Origin: Candidatus Zhuqueibacterota bacterium 4484_87
Lineage (GTDB): Bacteria; Zhuqueibacterota; Zhuqueibacteria; Thermofontimicrobiales; Thermofontimicrobiaceae
Assembly: GCA_002085355.1 (NCBI GenBank)
Contig: NATN01000079.1
Span: forward strand, 1 to 9,050
Reading direction: 5' to 3'
DNA: 9,050 nt
The notes beneath the pieces were generated by a model, which worked only from the letters and a program-made list of their open reading frames with translations, ran no database searches and was not told the DNA's origin. The first letter of the stretch is position 1. Each line of letters starts with the position of its first letter. Positions 1 to 7,016 of the stretch are shown one piece after another. The position numbers were made by a program, and so were the translations under genes.

Positions 1-480
1 CTGGAGAGTTGTCCCGAATGTCGGAAAAGTTATCTGGAATATGAGAATCTCTTCGCGGATTTGAAAAGCCTCGAGCCCGTAAAATGTCCGGATGAGGTGA
101 CTCAATCGGTGAATGAGATTGTTGGAATTCAACAAAGAAAAAGAGCGAAGACAAAATTTTTCTCATTATTCCCTTTTGAATTTTTGGTCGGATTTCACCC
201 CCTGCGATTAGCTGGCGTTGCGGTGGTTGCTATTTTCATTGGAGTCATTCTTTTCTCACAATTTCATAAATCAACTCCTGAATTGAACGAGAAATACACA
301 CAAGAGGATATCGAGAGAGCGGCGGATCAGGTGAAGCTGGCGCTGGTTTATGTCAATGCTGTTACAGCCCAGGCAAGTGAAATTCTGGAAAAACAGGTTA
401 TCCCCGAAGACGTCATTAAGCCGATGAAGTCTTCTTTAAAACAGGCTTTGCAGCCACTTTTGGATGGAGGAAAATCGTGA
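1..480 (+). CDS. Anti-sigma factor with zinc-finger (zf-HC2-like) domain, 5'-truncated by window edge
   Basis: The reading frame is open from base 1, so the gene starts upstream; 159 codons are visible. The first visible residues, LESCPECRKSY, match the end of the HxxxCxxC zinc finger of ECF anti-sigma factors, with CPEC at visible codons 4-7; the upstream His would lie just outside the window. A cytoplasmic linker rich in Lys/Arg follows, then one membrane segment at about visible codons 69-87 (LRLAGVAVVAIFIGVILF) and a periplasmic tail of about 70 residues with helical, charged character. By family knowledge such a protein holds an ECF sigma factor at the inner membrane until an envelope signal releases it; the partner sigma gene is probably just upstream. 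A TTG at 61 could be miscalled as the start, but this would cut off the zinc finger. The stop overlaps the next gene (GTGA). Confident in class, not in signal. Confidence 0.8.
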   Translation: MESCPECRKSYLEYENLFADLKSLEPVKCPDEVTQSVNEIVGIQQRKRAKTKFFSLFPFEFLVGFHPLRLAGVAVVAIFIGVILFSQFHKSTPELNEKYTQEDIERAADQVKLALVYVNAVTAQASEILEKQVIPEDVIKPMKSSLKQALQPLLDGGKS

Positions 481-1031
481 AAGTAAGAATAAGTTTTCTG
501 CTTTTGACATTGCTGTGGATTTCCGCGCTATGGGCGCAGGAAAATTATGAAAAATTGCCCGGCTATGTCGATTTGAAAGGAATCGATGAATTCAAAAATG
601 CTGACGAGACCGTGGAAGTATTCATTACCAAGCCACTGTTGAAATTAGTGGCTTCATTTTCGTCGGGACAGGATTCCTCACTGGCAAACTTGTTAAGTGG
701 CCTGGCTTTAATTCGGGTGGAAAAATTTGATATACCGAAGAAAAAATTGAAAAAAGTGACGAAATTGATCCAAAGGACTTCAAAGGAGTTGGAGTCGAAA
801 CATTGGATCAGAATGCTGCGTGCCAAAGAAAAAGACGAACATGTGGAAATTTTTATCAAAGAGGACAAAGGGCACGTTGCCGGATTGCTGATCATGTCCG
901 TTAAAAAAGATAAGGAAGCAGTGTTTGTGAATATTGTTGGGAAGATTGATATGGATCAGCTTGGAAAATTGAGCAAAAAATTTGATATTCCGAAATTGGA
1001 TAGTCTCCCCAGAGAAAAAGGAAAGAAATGA
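477..1031 (+). CDS. Exported DUF4252 domain protein
   Basis: The 184-residue protein has a clear signal peptide: MKVR, a hydrophobic core, then LWA-QE with likely cleavage after residue 20. The mature part fits DUF4252: a W-I-R-M-L-R stretch near residues 110-115, the alternating strand pattern EHVEIFIKED, and VNIVGKIDMDQLGKLSK near 151-167. It is therefore a small periplasmic or surface protein of unknown function. The start is GTG at 477, overlapping the TGA of the anti-sigma gene, with GGAGG at 466-470 six bases upstream; this implies translational coupling. DUF4252 genes are often neighbours of ECF sigma/anti-sigma pairs, so a role as target or sensor in that envelope response is a plausible inference. 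No lipobox Cys is seen at the cleavage site. The segment KFDIPK occurs twice, at residues 83-88 and 168-173. The C-terminus is very basic (EKGKK). Confidence 0.8.
   Translation: MKVRISFLLLTLLWISALWAQENYEKLPGYVDLKGIDEFKNADETVEVFITKPLLKLVASFSSGQDSSLANLLSGLALIRVEKFDIPKKKLKKVTKLIQRTSKELESKHWIRMLRAKEKDEHVEIFIKEDKGHVAGLLIMSVKKDKEAVFVNIVGKIDMDQLGKLSKKFDIPKLDSLPREKGKK
723..994 (+). repeat. Short imperfect direct repeat inside the DUF4252 gene
   Basis: Bases 721-739 and 976-994 are the same 19-mer except for one base (A at 734, T at 989). Both copies are in frame and encode KFDIPK. This may mark a small internal duplication or simply a recurring structural motif. The coordinates span from the first to the second copy. 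Confidence 0.4.
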
Positions 1032-1078
1032 AAAAAACAGGTTTCTTAAAGAACCCTGGGGTTTCTGTAGTGAAACTT

Positions 1079-1113
1079 AAGGTGTCGCACATTTTGAAAG
1101 TGTACGACACCTT
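1079..1113. terminator. Hairpin between convergent genes, possible bidirectional terminator
   Basis: A perfect 9-bp stem, AAGGTGTCG (1079-1087) with CGACACCTT (1105-1113), encloses a 17-base loop in which CAC/GTG can add inner pairs. On the plus strand it is followed by a T-rich but interrupted tail (ATGCATTATTATTTT), and it lies 48 bases past the DUF4252 stop. On the minus strand it lies just after the DUF5916 stop, but that side lacks a strong T run. Termination in the plus direction is likely; the minus direction is less certain. Confidence 0.6.
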
Positions 1114-1122
1114 TATGCATTA

Positions 1123-3408
1123 TTATTTTCTCCAAAAATAAACCACTTTCGCCATCAAAGTTCGATTTGTCAATTCATCGTTATTGTTTCCTACCAATTG
1201 CTCTTGATTATACACGATGTAAAAATCGCTGCCCGGACGGAAAATGTAGCGAAACAGAATATTCACATTCCACTTGACGCGGTCGTCAAAACGAAGCCGG
1301 TCACTGTTGTATTGGATATATGCTTTGATATAGGCTTCTGTGGAAAATGCGTAAATTAGCCGGTTTGAAACGGTAAAAGTGTGAAAACTGGCATCCGGTA
1401 GCTCGACCTGATTGAAATTTAAGTCGGAATTGAGCGTAAATCTGGAAAATCCCGTCCAATTGATGCCGCTGCTCATTGAGTAGCGCGTTCCGCCGTAGTA
1501 ATGCGAAACGGCGGAAGTCAGGGCTAAATTCAAAGGCCTCGCTTCATTAGAGCGAAAAGCTGCCCAGAAAGAATAGCCCTGATAAATGCCTTCTTTCACT
1601 TCGATGTTTTCTCGAACTTCCCAGTCATAGGGCAGATATTCATATTCACGCGCCAGACGCATCATAAGACGCGCGCTGTTTTCAAAGAAAATTCGGTAAC
1701 TGGCGCTCACACTTCTTTCCAGTAAATAATTTTGCTGATCGGTCAAATAGCTTCCGCTGATGGAATATGAAAATTTTCTCACGGCCTTGAAGCGTTCGCT
1801 GCGCGGCGAATAAAAAATATTTGCCGATGTTTTTCGAACGTCTTTCCTACGAACAAATCCCATTTCTGGATTGAAATTTTCCTGAATATCCAGAAAGCTC
1901 AAGCCGGCGCCGTAAATGTCAGTGCGCCAGTTGAAGCTGGCATTTGCCATTTTGTTCTTTTTGTCGCTTTCATCGGATGTGTTACTGCTGGCAACGAGCG
2001 TGGTAAGACTCATAGTCGGAGAAAATCCCATTCGTGAATCAATGGCAAAAGCCTGATTGCTGCGGGAATTATTTTCTTCTATTTTTGAAGTGAACAAAAT
2101 TCCCACCGATGATCGGGTGAACAAATCTCGTTTCAAGCGAAACACACCGAAATTTGTGGAAGGCACGGTGGTTTGTTCGTCGTAAAAAGTATATTTCTTT
2201 TCCCGGGTCTGCATGTCCAGCACGCCGATGGTGTATTTTCCTATTTTGCCGGTGACTTTCGCTCCGCCCCAGAGCGGAATCTGCTGTCCGTTGCTGATAC
2301 CAATGCGTCGGCTGTAGAAAATCTGTGGAGTTCCGCCCATGCCGCGATGTCCGCGAAATGATCCGCCGCTGGTATTAAAAATTTCAGCGCCTTCTAAAAA
2401 GAAATCTCTTTTTTCGGGAAAGTAGAGCGAAAATCTGGTTAAGTTTACCCGTTCCTGATCCGCTTCTACCTGCGCAAAGTCGGTGTTGAAAGTCAAATCG
2501 GCGACGAGATTGGATGTGATATTCATTTTTGCATCCAATCCCATGTCTAAATTTCTCAAAAAGTCAAAATCCGTTTGCAGATCATTTTGTAAGCCGCCAA
2601 CGACAAAAGGTTGAAATTCTAAATTTCCGCCCTGCTTCAAATTGTGAAAGGGACCCAGATGCCCGGCATAAGTTAATTTAAAAATAGACCAAGTGCCCAC
2701 GTTACGCGGGATGTGATTCCAGTCCAGCTTTTCATTTTTGCGCCGAATCATCCTGCCGAAATTCGCGCCGAAGTAAATTTCCTCACCTTCCACGAATCGC
2801 AGCGTTTTCCATGGGATAGCGATTTCCGCAAACCAGCCTTGATCGATGATTTTCGCTTTGCACTCCCAGATGCCATCCCATTCCGGATTATAATTTCTGC
2901 CCTCATCGTCCAGTTTAGCGTCCCGTTTGTTGCCGTAAGGATTGAAAAGAAAGTAAAAGCCGCTTCGTTTGTCGTGGTAGGTATCGAGCAAAATCTCAAA
3001 ATAATCATTTTTATCCATGAAAGCATCCCGGCGAAGTTCTGTGCGAATGATTTTCTCCGGTTCCGAGTCAAAACATTTTACAGCAAAATAAAGATAATCA
3101 TCATTGTATAGAGCAGCAATTTCTGTTTTCTCGCTTGGCGGATCTCCGTCGCCGGGTTCCTGTTGTTGGAATTCAGATGAAAATTTTGCTTGCTTCCAAA
3201 AGTTTTCATTTAAAATGCCATCGATGCGAATTTTGCCTGAAATTTTTTCTGCCTGAAGCAATTTTTGATCATTCAAATCATCGTCAGATACATTTGCTTT
3301 CCCGGCATGGGCAAGATTGGTGTTTAAAATAAGAAGAATCCCAATGAGGAAAGACACAGCAATGACATGTAACATGTCTCGTTTCACTGAGGTTAAATGG
3401 ATGTGCAT
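1123..3408 (-). CDS. DUF5916 outer-membrane beta-barrel protein with N-terminal CBM9-like domain
   Basis: The 761-residue protein has an N-terminal signal sequence: basic start, hydrophobic core at about residues 13-34, probable cleavage after LAHA at about 35. Residues about 52-245 form a carbohydrate-binding family 9-like beta-sandwich: KIRIDGILNENFW, then YNDDYLYFAVKCFDSEP, NDYFEILLDT, and GWFAEIAIPWKTL. Next comes the DUF5916 hallmark around residues 307-344, with FNTDFAQVEADQ, FSLYFPEKRDFFLEGAEIF. The remainder, to YFWRK, alternates polar and aromatic residues as in a transmembrane beta-barrel. By family knowledge these are outer-membrane proteins of unproven function, perhaps glycan or oligomer binding or uptake. 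The start at 3408 is preferred over Met12 because AGGA (3418-3415) sits six bases upstream. A near-consensus promoter lies at 3456-3484. It is divergent from the OPT transporter gene. The length is typical of the family. Confidence 0.88.
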   Translation of the reverse strand: MHIHLTSVKRDMLHVIAVSFLIGILLILNTNLAHAGKANVSDDDLNDQKLLQAEKISGKIRIDGILNENFWKQAKFSSEFQQQEPGDGDPPSEKTEIAALYNDDYLYFAVKCFDSEPEKIIRTELRRDAFMDKNDYFEILLDTYHDKRSGFYFLFNPYGNKRDAKLDDEGRNYNPEWDGIWECKAKIIDQGWFAEIAIPWKTLRFVEGEEIYFGANFGRMIRRKNEKLDWNHIPRNVGTWSIFKLTYAGHLGPFHNLKQGGNLEFQPFVVGGLQNDLQTDFDFLRNLDMGLDAKMNITSNLVADLTFNTDFAQVEADQERVNLTRFSLYFPEKRDFFLEGAEIFNTSGGSFRGHRGMGGTPQIFYSRRIGISNGQQIPLWGGAKVTGKIGKYTIGVLDMQTREKKYTFYDEQTTVPSTNFGVFRLKRDLFTRSSVGILFTSKIEENNSRSNQAFAIDSRMGFSPTMSLTTLVASSNTSDESDKKNKMANASFNWRTDIYGAGLSFLDIQENFNPEMGFVRRKDVRKTSANIFYSPRSERFKAVRKFSYSISGSYLTDQQNYLLERSVSASYRIFFENSARLMMRLAREYEYLPYDWEVRENIEVKEGIYQGYSFWAAFRSNEARPLNLALTSAVSHYYGGTRYSMSSGINWTGFSRFTLNSDLNFNQVELPDASFHTFTVSNRLIYAFSTEAYIKAYIQYNSDRLRFDDRVKWNVNILFRYIFRPGSDFYIVYNQEQLVGNNNDELTNRTLMAKVVYFWRK

Positions 3409-3455
3409 ATATGATCCTGATTGTTTGATGTGATGTTTTTGAAATAAAGTCTATG

Positions 3456-3484
3456 AATATAAGCAATGAATGCCAAAATTTCAA
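3456..3484 (-). promoter_or_regulatory. Sigma70-type promoter for the DUF5916 gene
   Basis: Read on the minus strand, TTGAAA (3484-3479) and TATATT (3461-3456) are separated by exactly 17 bases, close to the TTGACA-17-TATAAT consensus. A start near 3449 would give a 5' leader of about 40 bases before the ATG at 3408. This is a motif match only. If the host uses a Bacteroidota-like primary sigma factor, the functional element could differ. Confidence 0.5.
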
Positions 3485-3492
3485 TTAAAATA

Positions 3493-3512
3493 TTGAACAC
3501 TCGAGTATCGAA
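3493..3512. promoter_or_regulatory. Candidate operator: short dyad between divergent promoters
   Basis: A perfect 8-base palindrome, ACTCGAGT (3499-3506), lies within an imperfect 20-base dyad in which 14 of 20 positions are symmetric. It sits between the -35 boxes of the two divergent promoters, nine bases upstream of the DUF5916 -35 box. That is a natural place for a regulator acting on either gene. A single copy of a short palindrome can arise by chance, so this is tentative. Confidence 0.2.
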
Positions 3513-3558
3513 AAAATTGCGGCTCAAATTAAAATAAAGGTTGAACAAAATTTAACGC

Positions 3559-3587
3559 TTGCGTAATGGTAGAAAATTTTATATATT
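3559..3587 (+). promoter_or_regulatory. Sigma70-type promoter for the OPT transporter gene
   Basis: TTGCGT (3559-3564) and TATATT (3582-3587) are separated by 17 bases. A start near 3594 would leave a leader of about 52 bases, containing GGAGG (3637-3641) just before the ATG at 3646. A second, weaker pair overlaps it: TTGAAC (3541-3546), 17 bases, TAATGG (3564-3569). The assignment rests on motif matching only. Confidence 0.45.
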
Positions 3588-3645
3588 GCATCTTTGAATT
3601 TCCAAAAATAAATTAATCCGGACTGGGAGTTAATTTGGAGGGAAT

Positions 3646-5643
3646 ATGGAAAAAACAAAAAATGGCTTACCTGAAAATGCGTATCGTCCGCTAAAACCCG
3701 GGGAAAAGTATGTGCCATTCACGCCGGCTTCTTTTACCGGGCCTGAAGTGACTTGGCGTTCTGTGGGCTGGGGACTTTTATTGGCAGCGATTTTCACGGC
3801 TTCTGCGGCGTATCTGGGTTTAAAAATCGGTCAGGTCTTCGAAGCAGCAATCCCGATTGCCATTATTGCAGTCGGTCTCACTGGTGTGTATTCACGAAAA
3901 AACACAATTTTGGAAAATGTGATCATTCAATCCATTGGCGCTGCATCAGGAATGATTGTCGCTGGAGCGATTTTTACTATTCCTGCGCTGTACATCATTC
4001 CGGGATTAGCGACGAATTTCTGGCAGATTTTTCTGGCGTCGCTGTTCGGCGGTTTCCTGGGAATTGTGTTCATTATTCCGCTGCGCCGCTATTTTGTGGC
4101 TGAACAGCACGGCTTGCTCCCTTTCCCTGAAGCCACGGCAATCAACGAAGTGCTGGTCACTGGCGAAAAAGGCGGTTCGCAAGCCAAAACATTGGTTTTC
4201 GCTGCGGTTATCGGCGGGATTTATGATTTTCTGATTGCCACTTTTGGCATGTGGGCAGAAGTCATCTCCACTCGCGTGGTGCCCATTGGGGCTAAAATTG
4301 CTGACAAAGCCAAAATTATTTTCAAAGTTAACGCCGGCGCTGCTGTCATGGGACTGGGCTATATTATAGGACTGCGCTATGCGGCAATCATCGTCGCCGG
4401 AAGTTTTGTTTCCTGGCTGGTATTGATTCCGGCGGTCTGGTATTTTGGTGCCCATTTAAATTTGCAGCTTTTACCCGGGAATGTGCCGGTGAGCTCGATG
4501 ACGGTGGAACAGATATTTTCCAGTTACATTCGCCACATCGGCATCGGCGGCATCGCAGCGGCAGGGATAATTGGCATCATTAAAAATATCAAAATTATCG
4601 TTTCCGCGTTCTCGCTGGGATTCAAGCAAATTTTCAGCGGCGTGAAATCTGGCAGCGCCGAGGAGCGTACCGACAAAGACATTCCCATGTCCATTGTCAT
4701 TTTTGTCATTGTTCTCACGTCGATTGCCATTTTGCTTTTTGTACGTGCTTCTGTGGTCGATACCTGGTACATTGCCATCATCGCGCTTTTGTTGACGGTC
4801 ATCATAAGTTTTCTTTTTACAACTGTCGCCGCGCGCGCCATTGCCATTGTCGGCGTTAACCCTGTTTCCGGAATGACTTTGATGACGCTCATTTTGTCGA
4901 GCATTATCCTGGTGAAAGTTGGTCTGCATGGTCCTTCGGGAATGGTTTCTGCGCTCATCATCGGCACCATTGTATGCACGGCGCTCTCTTCGGCAGGCGC
5001 GTTCATTACAGATTTGAAGGTCGGTTATTGGCTTGGTGCGACACCTTTTAATCAGGAAAGATTTAAATTTCTGGGAATTTTGGTTTCCGCTTTGTTTGTG
5101 GGTGGTGTGATTTTGCTGCTGCAAAATGTGTACGGTTTTGTGAAAACGCCGGAACATCCGAATCCATTGGCAGCTCCGCAGGGAAATGCCATGGCGGCTA
5201 TTCTGAACGTGGTATTCGCGACTTCATCGGTTCCCTGGGGATTGTATCTGGCTGGCGTTTTCATGGCGCTGACTATGGAAATGATCGGCGTGGCGCCACT
5301 GGCGTTCGCTTTGGGAATGTATTTGCCCATGGAATTGAACACGCCCATTTTAATCGGCGGAATTATTGCCTATTTGGTAGAAAAAAGCACCAAAGATGAA
5401 GCGCTCAGCAAAGCCCGCAAAGATAAAGGCACGCTCATCGCTTCCGGTTTTATCGCCGGCGGCGCACTTATGGGTGTTGTCAGTGCGATTCTGGCCTACT
5501 TTTTTGAGGATAAATTGAACACAGGAATCGCCGAACTGGAAATTAGCGGTTATCACATCGGAATGATCATCAGTATTTTGATGTTCACTTTCCTTTGCAT
5601 CTTTTTATTCAAATATGCAAAATCCGCGAAGGTTGAAGAATAA
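3646..5643 (+). CDS. OPT-family oligopeptide transporter
   Basis: The 665-residue polytopic inner-membrane protein is very rich in Ile, Val, Ala and Gly, with roughly 14-16 hydrophobic segments. Signatures of the bacterial OPT family are visible: PEVTWRSVGWGLLLAAIF near residues 33-50, YLGLKIGQVFEAAIP near 56-70, LPFPEATA at 158-165, NPVSGMT at 405-411, and the late GFIAGGALMGV at 601-611. Length and order match the full-length bacterial members, so the gene looks intact. Relatives import small peptides or metal-chelate conjugates by proton coupling; the substrate here cannot be read from sequence. The ATG at 3646 is preceded by GGAGG at 3637-3641. The gene is probably monocistronic, with its own promoter upstream and a strong terminator at 5652-5684. 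It is divergent from the DUF5916 outer-membrane gene, which might mean shared control, but this is inference. Confidence 0.93.
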   Translation: MEKTKNGLPENAYRPLKPGEKYVPFTPASFTGPEVTWRSVGWGLLLAAIFTASAAYLGLKIGQVFEAAIPIAIIAVGLTGVYSRKNTILENVIIQSIGAASGMIVAGAIFTIPALYIIPGLATNFWQIFLASLFGGFLGIVFIIPLRRYFVAEQHGLLPFPEATAINEVLVTGEKGGSQAKTLVFAAVIGGIYDFLIATFGMWAEVISTRVVPIGAKIADKAKIIFKVNAGAAVMGLGYIIGLRYAAIIVAGSFVSWLVLIPAVWYFGAHLNLQLLPGNVPVSSMTVEQIFSSYIRHIGIGGIAAAGIIGIIKNIKIIVSAFSLGFKQIFSGVKSGSAEERTDKDIPMSIVIFVIVLTSIAILLFVRASVVDTWYIAIIALLLTVIISFLFTTVAARAIAIVGVNPVSGMTLMTLILSSIILVKVGLHGPSGMVSALIIGTIVCTALSSAGAFITDLKVGYWLGATPFNQERFKFLGILVSALFVGGVILLLQNVYGFVKTPEHPNPLAAPQGNAMAAILNVVFATSSVPWGLYLAGVFMALTMEMIGVAPLAFALGMYLPMELNTPILIGGIIAYLVEKSTKDEALSKARKDKGTLIASGFIAGGALMGVVSAILAYFFEDKLNTGIAELEISGYHIGMIISILMFTFLCIFLFKYAKSAKVEE

Positions 5644-5651
5644 AATTGAAA

Positions 5652-5684
5652 AGGGGCAAGTGAAAAGACTTGCCCCTGTTTTTT
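5652..5684 (+). terminator. Strong intrinsic terminator after the OPT gene
   Basis: AGGGGCAAGT (5652-5661) pairs perfectly with ACTTGCCCCT (5668-5677) around a GAAAAG loop, followed directly by GTTTTTT (5678-5684). It begins nine bases after the TAA of the transporter gene. GC-rich stem, short loop and T run make this a textbook Rho-independent terminator. Confidence 0.93.
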
Positions 5685-5884
5685 AATCAAAAAGTCAATA
5701 AAAAATATTTTTTAATTTGCACTAATTCCTGCTTGTATTATTTTTTCAAAAACTCATTTCCGGAAGTGTTTTTGAATTTTCTTCTTGTTTATTCCATCTT
5801 TCATTCCTGAAGGCTCTGAATTAAAGAAAAAAATAACATTTATTTCTTGCTAAATAGCAATAATTATTTTATATTTAAAGAAAT
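5685..5884. other. AT-rich convergent intergenic spacer
   Basis: About 200 bases lie between the OPT terminator and the fxsA stop. The stretch is strongly AT-rich with many A and T runs. I see no open reading frame with a ribosome binding site, no RNA gene and no repeat of note, apart from a weak hairpin at 5847-5860. Confidence 0.6.
5847..5860 (-). terminator. Weak hairpin, possible fxsA terminator
   Basis: TTGCT (5847-5851) pairs with AGCAA (5856-5860) around four bases, 24 bases beyond the fxsA stop on the minus strand. A run of seven T (minus strand) follows about ten bases later. The stem is short and the T run is not adjacent, so function is uncertain. Confidence 0.25.
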
Positions 5885-6286
5885 TCAGTCTTCAATGGTG
5901 TAATCAGCATCGATTTCTTCGGGATGGAGTTTTTGATGAAATTTTCTTTTAATGAAATCCCGAATGGGCGTGCGCGTGACCGGAAGCAAGAGCACGAAAC
6001 CCAGCGTATCGGTGATAAGTCCGGGCGTGAGCAGCAAGATTCCTCCGGCTAAAACCATGGCTCCTTCGAGCAAAGAATCGGTTGGCAGCTCACCGTGATT
6101 AATTGATTCCTGAATTTTTCGGATCACAGCGAAGCCTTCTTGCTGCGCCAGAAAAGCGCCGAGGATACCGGTAGAGATTACGATGAGCAGCGTGGACAAA
6201 AGTCCGATTTGTTTACCGATGTTAATTAGCAGTGCCAATTCCAGCAGCGGGATTACTGTGAACAAAAGCATGAGTCGGATGAACAT
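5885..6286 (-). CDS. fxsA: FxsA family membrane protein
   Basis: The 133-residue inner-membrane protein begins MFIRLMLLFTVIPLLELALL, as FxsA proteins do. It contains the first two membrane segments (about 3-22 and 28-46), a cytoplasmic-type stretch with QQEGFAVIRKIQ and GELP (65-68), and the family hallmark AGGILLLTPGLITDTLGFVL around 80-99. The tail is charged (KRKFHQKLHPEE...). In E. coli, FxsA was named for suppressing exclusion of phage T7 in F-plasmid cells when overproduced; its normal role is unclear. I chose ATG at 6286 because it matches the usual FxsA N-terminus. An in-frame TTG at 6292 would add two residues and sits too close to the only purine-rich stretch (AGAAAG). It is divergent from the lipoprotein gene and convergent with the OPT gene, so it is probably transcribed alone. 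Confidence 0.9.
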   Translation of the reverse strand: MFIRLMLLFTVIPLLELALLINIGKQIGLLSTLLIVISTGILGAFLAQQEGFAVIRKIQESINHGELPTDSLLEGAMVLAGGILLLTPGLITDTLGFVLLLPVTRTPIRDFIKRKFHQKLHPEEIDADYTIED

Positions 6287-6375
6287 AATCAATTTCTTTC
6301 TGATAGTTATATCAACAATTACAATTTCTATACTGAAAAAATCGCTAATTGTTTCTTTTGTGAAGAAAGTTTCTC

Positions 6376-6993
6376 ATGTTCAGGATAAATAAAAATTCAT
6401 TTTGTTTTCAGGTGGCCATTGTACTGTTTCTGCTAACCGGAGCTTGTAAAAATCCATTTGCCACGCGCGAGGCAGAACCGCCGTCAACAGATCAAAGCTC
6501 ATGGCGGGTTCCCACAGACCCGGCAGTGGTACTGGAAAATATGCGCGACGCGATTTTGGAAAAAAATGTCAGCAATTACATGCGTTGTCTGGCAGATTCA
6601 AATCAATTGTTTCGCTTTTTACCAGATGAATACGAAGCGTCAAAAAATGCAGGAATTTTTGACACGTGGCAATTAGAACAGGAACAAGGTTACATTAACA
6701 AATTGTTTACATCTATCCCGGATGATTCTATACGCAGACTTCGTTTTTCTCTTGATTACCAGCGCATCGATTTTGCGGATTCTATTTTGATCAGGACGGA
6801 CTATGAACTTAATTTACATCACGTGCTGTCCTCGAGCTATCCCAAACTGGCAAAAGGAAAGTGTGATTTTTTATTTGTCCGGCGTCAAGGATTTTGGGTA
6901 ATCAGCCGTTGGGAAGATCACCAGACGCAAAATGATTCTACAGCAACTCGAATTCCTTCTTGGAGCACAATAAAGGCGAGTTTCTTGAATTAA
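6376..6993 (+). CDS. Putative lipoprotein, hypothetical
   Basis: The 205-residue protein starts with a short basic region and a hydrophobic core ending in LLTGAC, an acceptable lipobox with the lipidated Cys at residue 24, followed by a Pro/Ser-rich linker (REAEPPSTDQSSW). The mature domain begins PTDPAVVLENMRDAILEKNVSNYMRCL (split here: PTDPAVVLENM, then RDAILEKNVSNYMRCL) and ends with FLFVRRQGFWVISRWEDHQ near 165-183. A helical start plus a terminal strand of the form W-x-I-x-x-W-x-D is reminiscent of NTF2-like folds, but I do not recognise a named family. Location is probably the periplasmic face of a membrane. The ATG at 6376 has only a weak GAAAG six bases upstream. The next gene starts 23 bases after the stop, suggesting one operon with the polysaccharide deacetylase and a shared envelope role (inference). 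A TATACT box lies upstream, without a good -35 element. Confidence 0.7.
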   Translation: MFRINKNSFCFQVAIVLFLLTGACKNPFATREAEPPSTDQSSWRVPTDPAVVLENMRDAILEKNVSNYMRCLADSNQLFRFLPDEYEASKNAGIFDTWQLEQEQGYINKLFTSIPDDSIRRLRFSLDYQRIDFADSILIRTDYELNLHHVLSSSYPKLAKGKCDFLFVRRQGFWVISRWEDHQTQNDSTATRIPSWSTIKASFLN

Positions 6994-7016
6994 TGAAGTA
7001 AAGGAAAGCTTTAAAT

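Noticed and set aside
61..480. Anti-sigma gene starting at TTG 61
   Set aside because: The frame is open to base 1 and the upstream codons encode the CxxC of the zinc finger, so the gene begins before the window.
2713..3111. Plus-strand open frame opposite the DUF5916 gene
   Set aside because: It is the antisense shadow of the conserved CBM9-like region and has no family resemblance.
4471..5157. Long minus-strand open frame (228 codons) and a second (4524-5006) inside the OPT gene
   Set aside because: Compositions are improbable for real proteins (very rich in Arg, Asn, Asp, or Met/Thr), they lie wholly opposite a strongly conserved transporter gene, and no ribosome binding site is seen.
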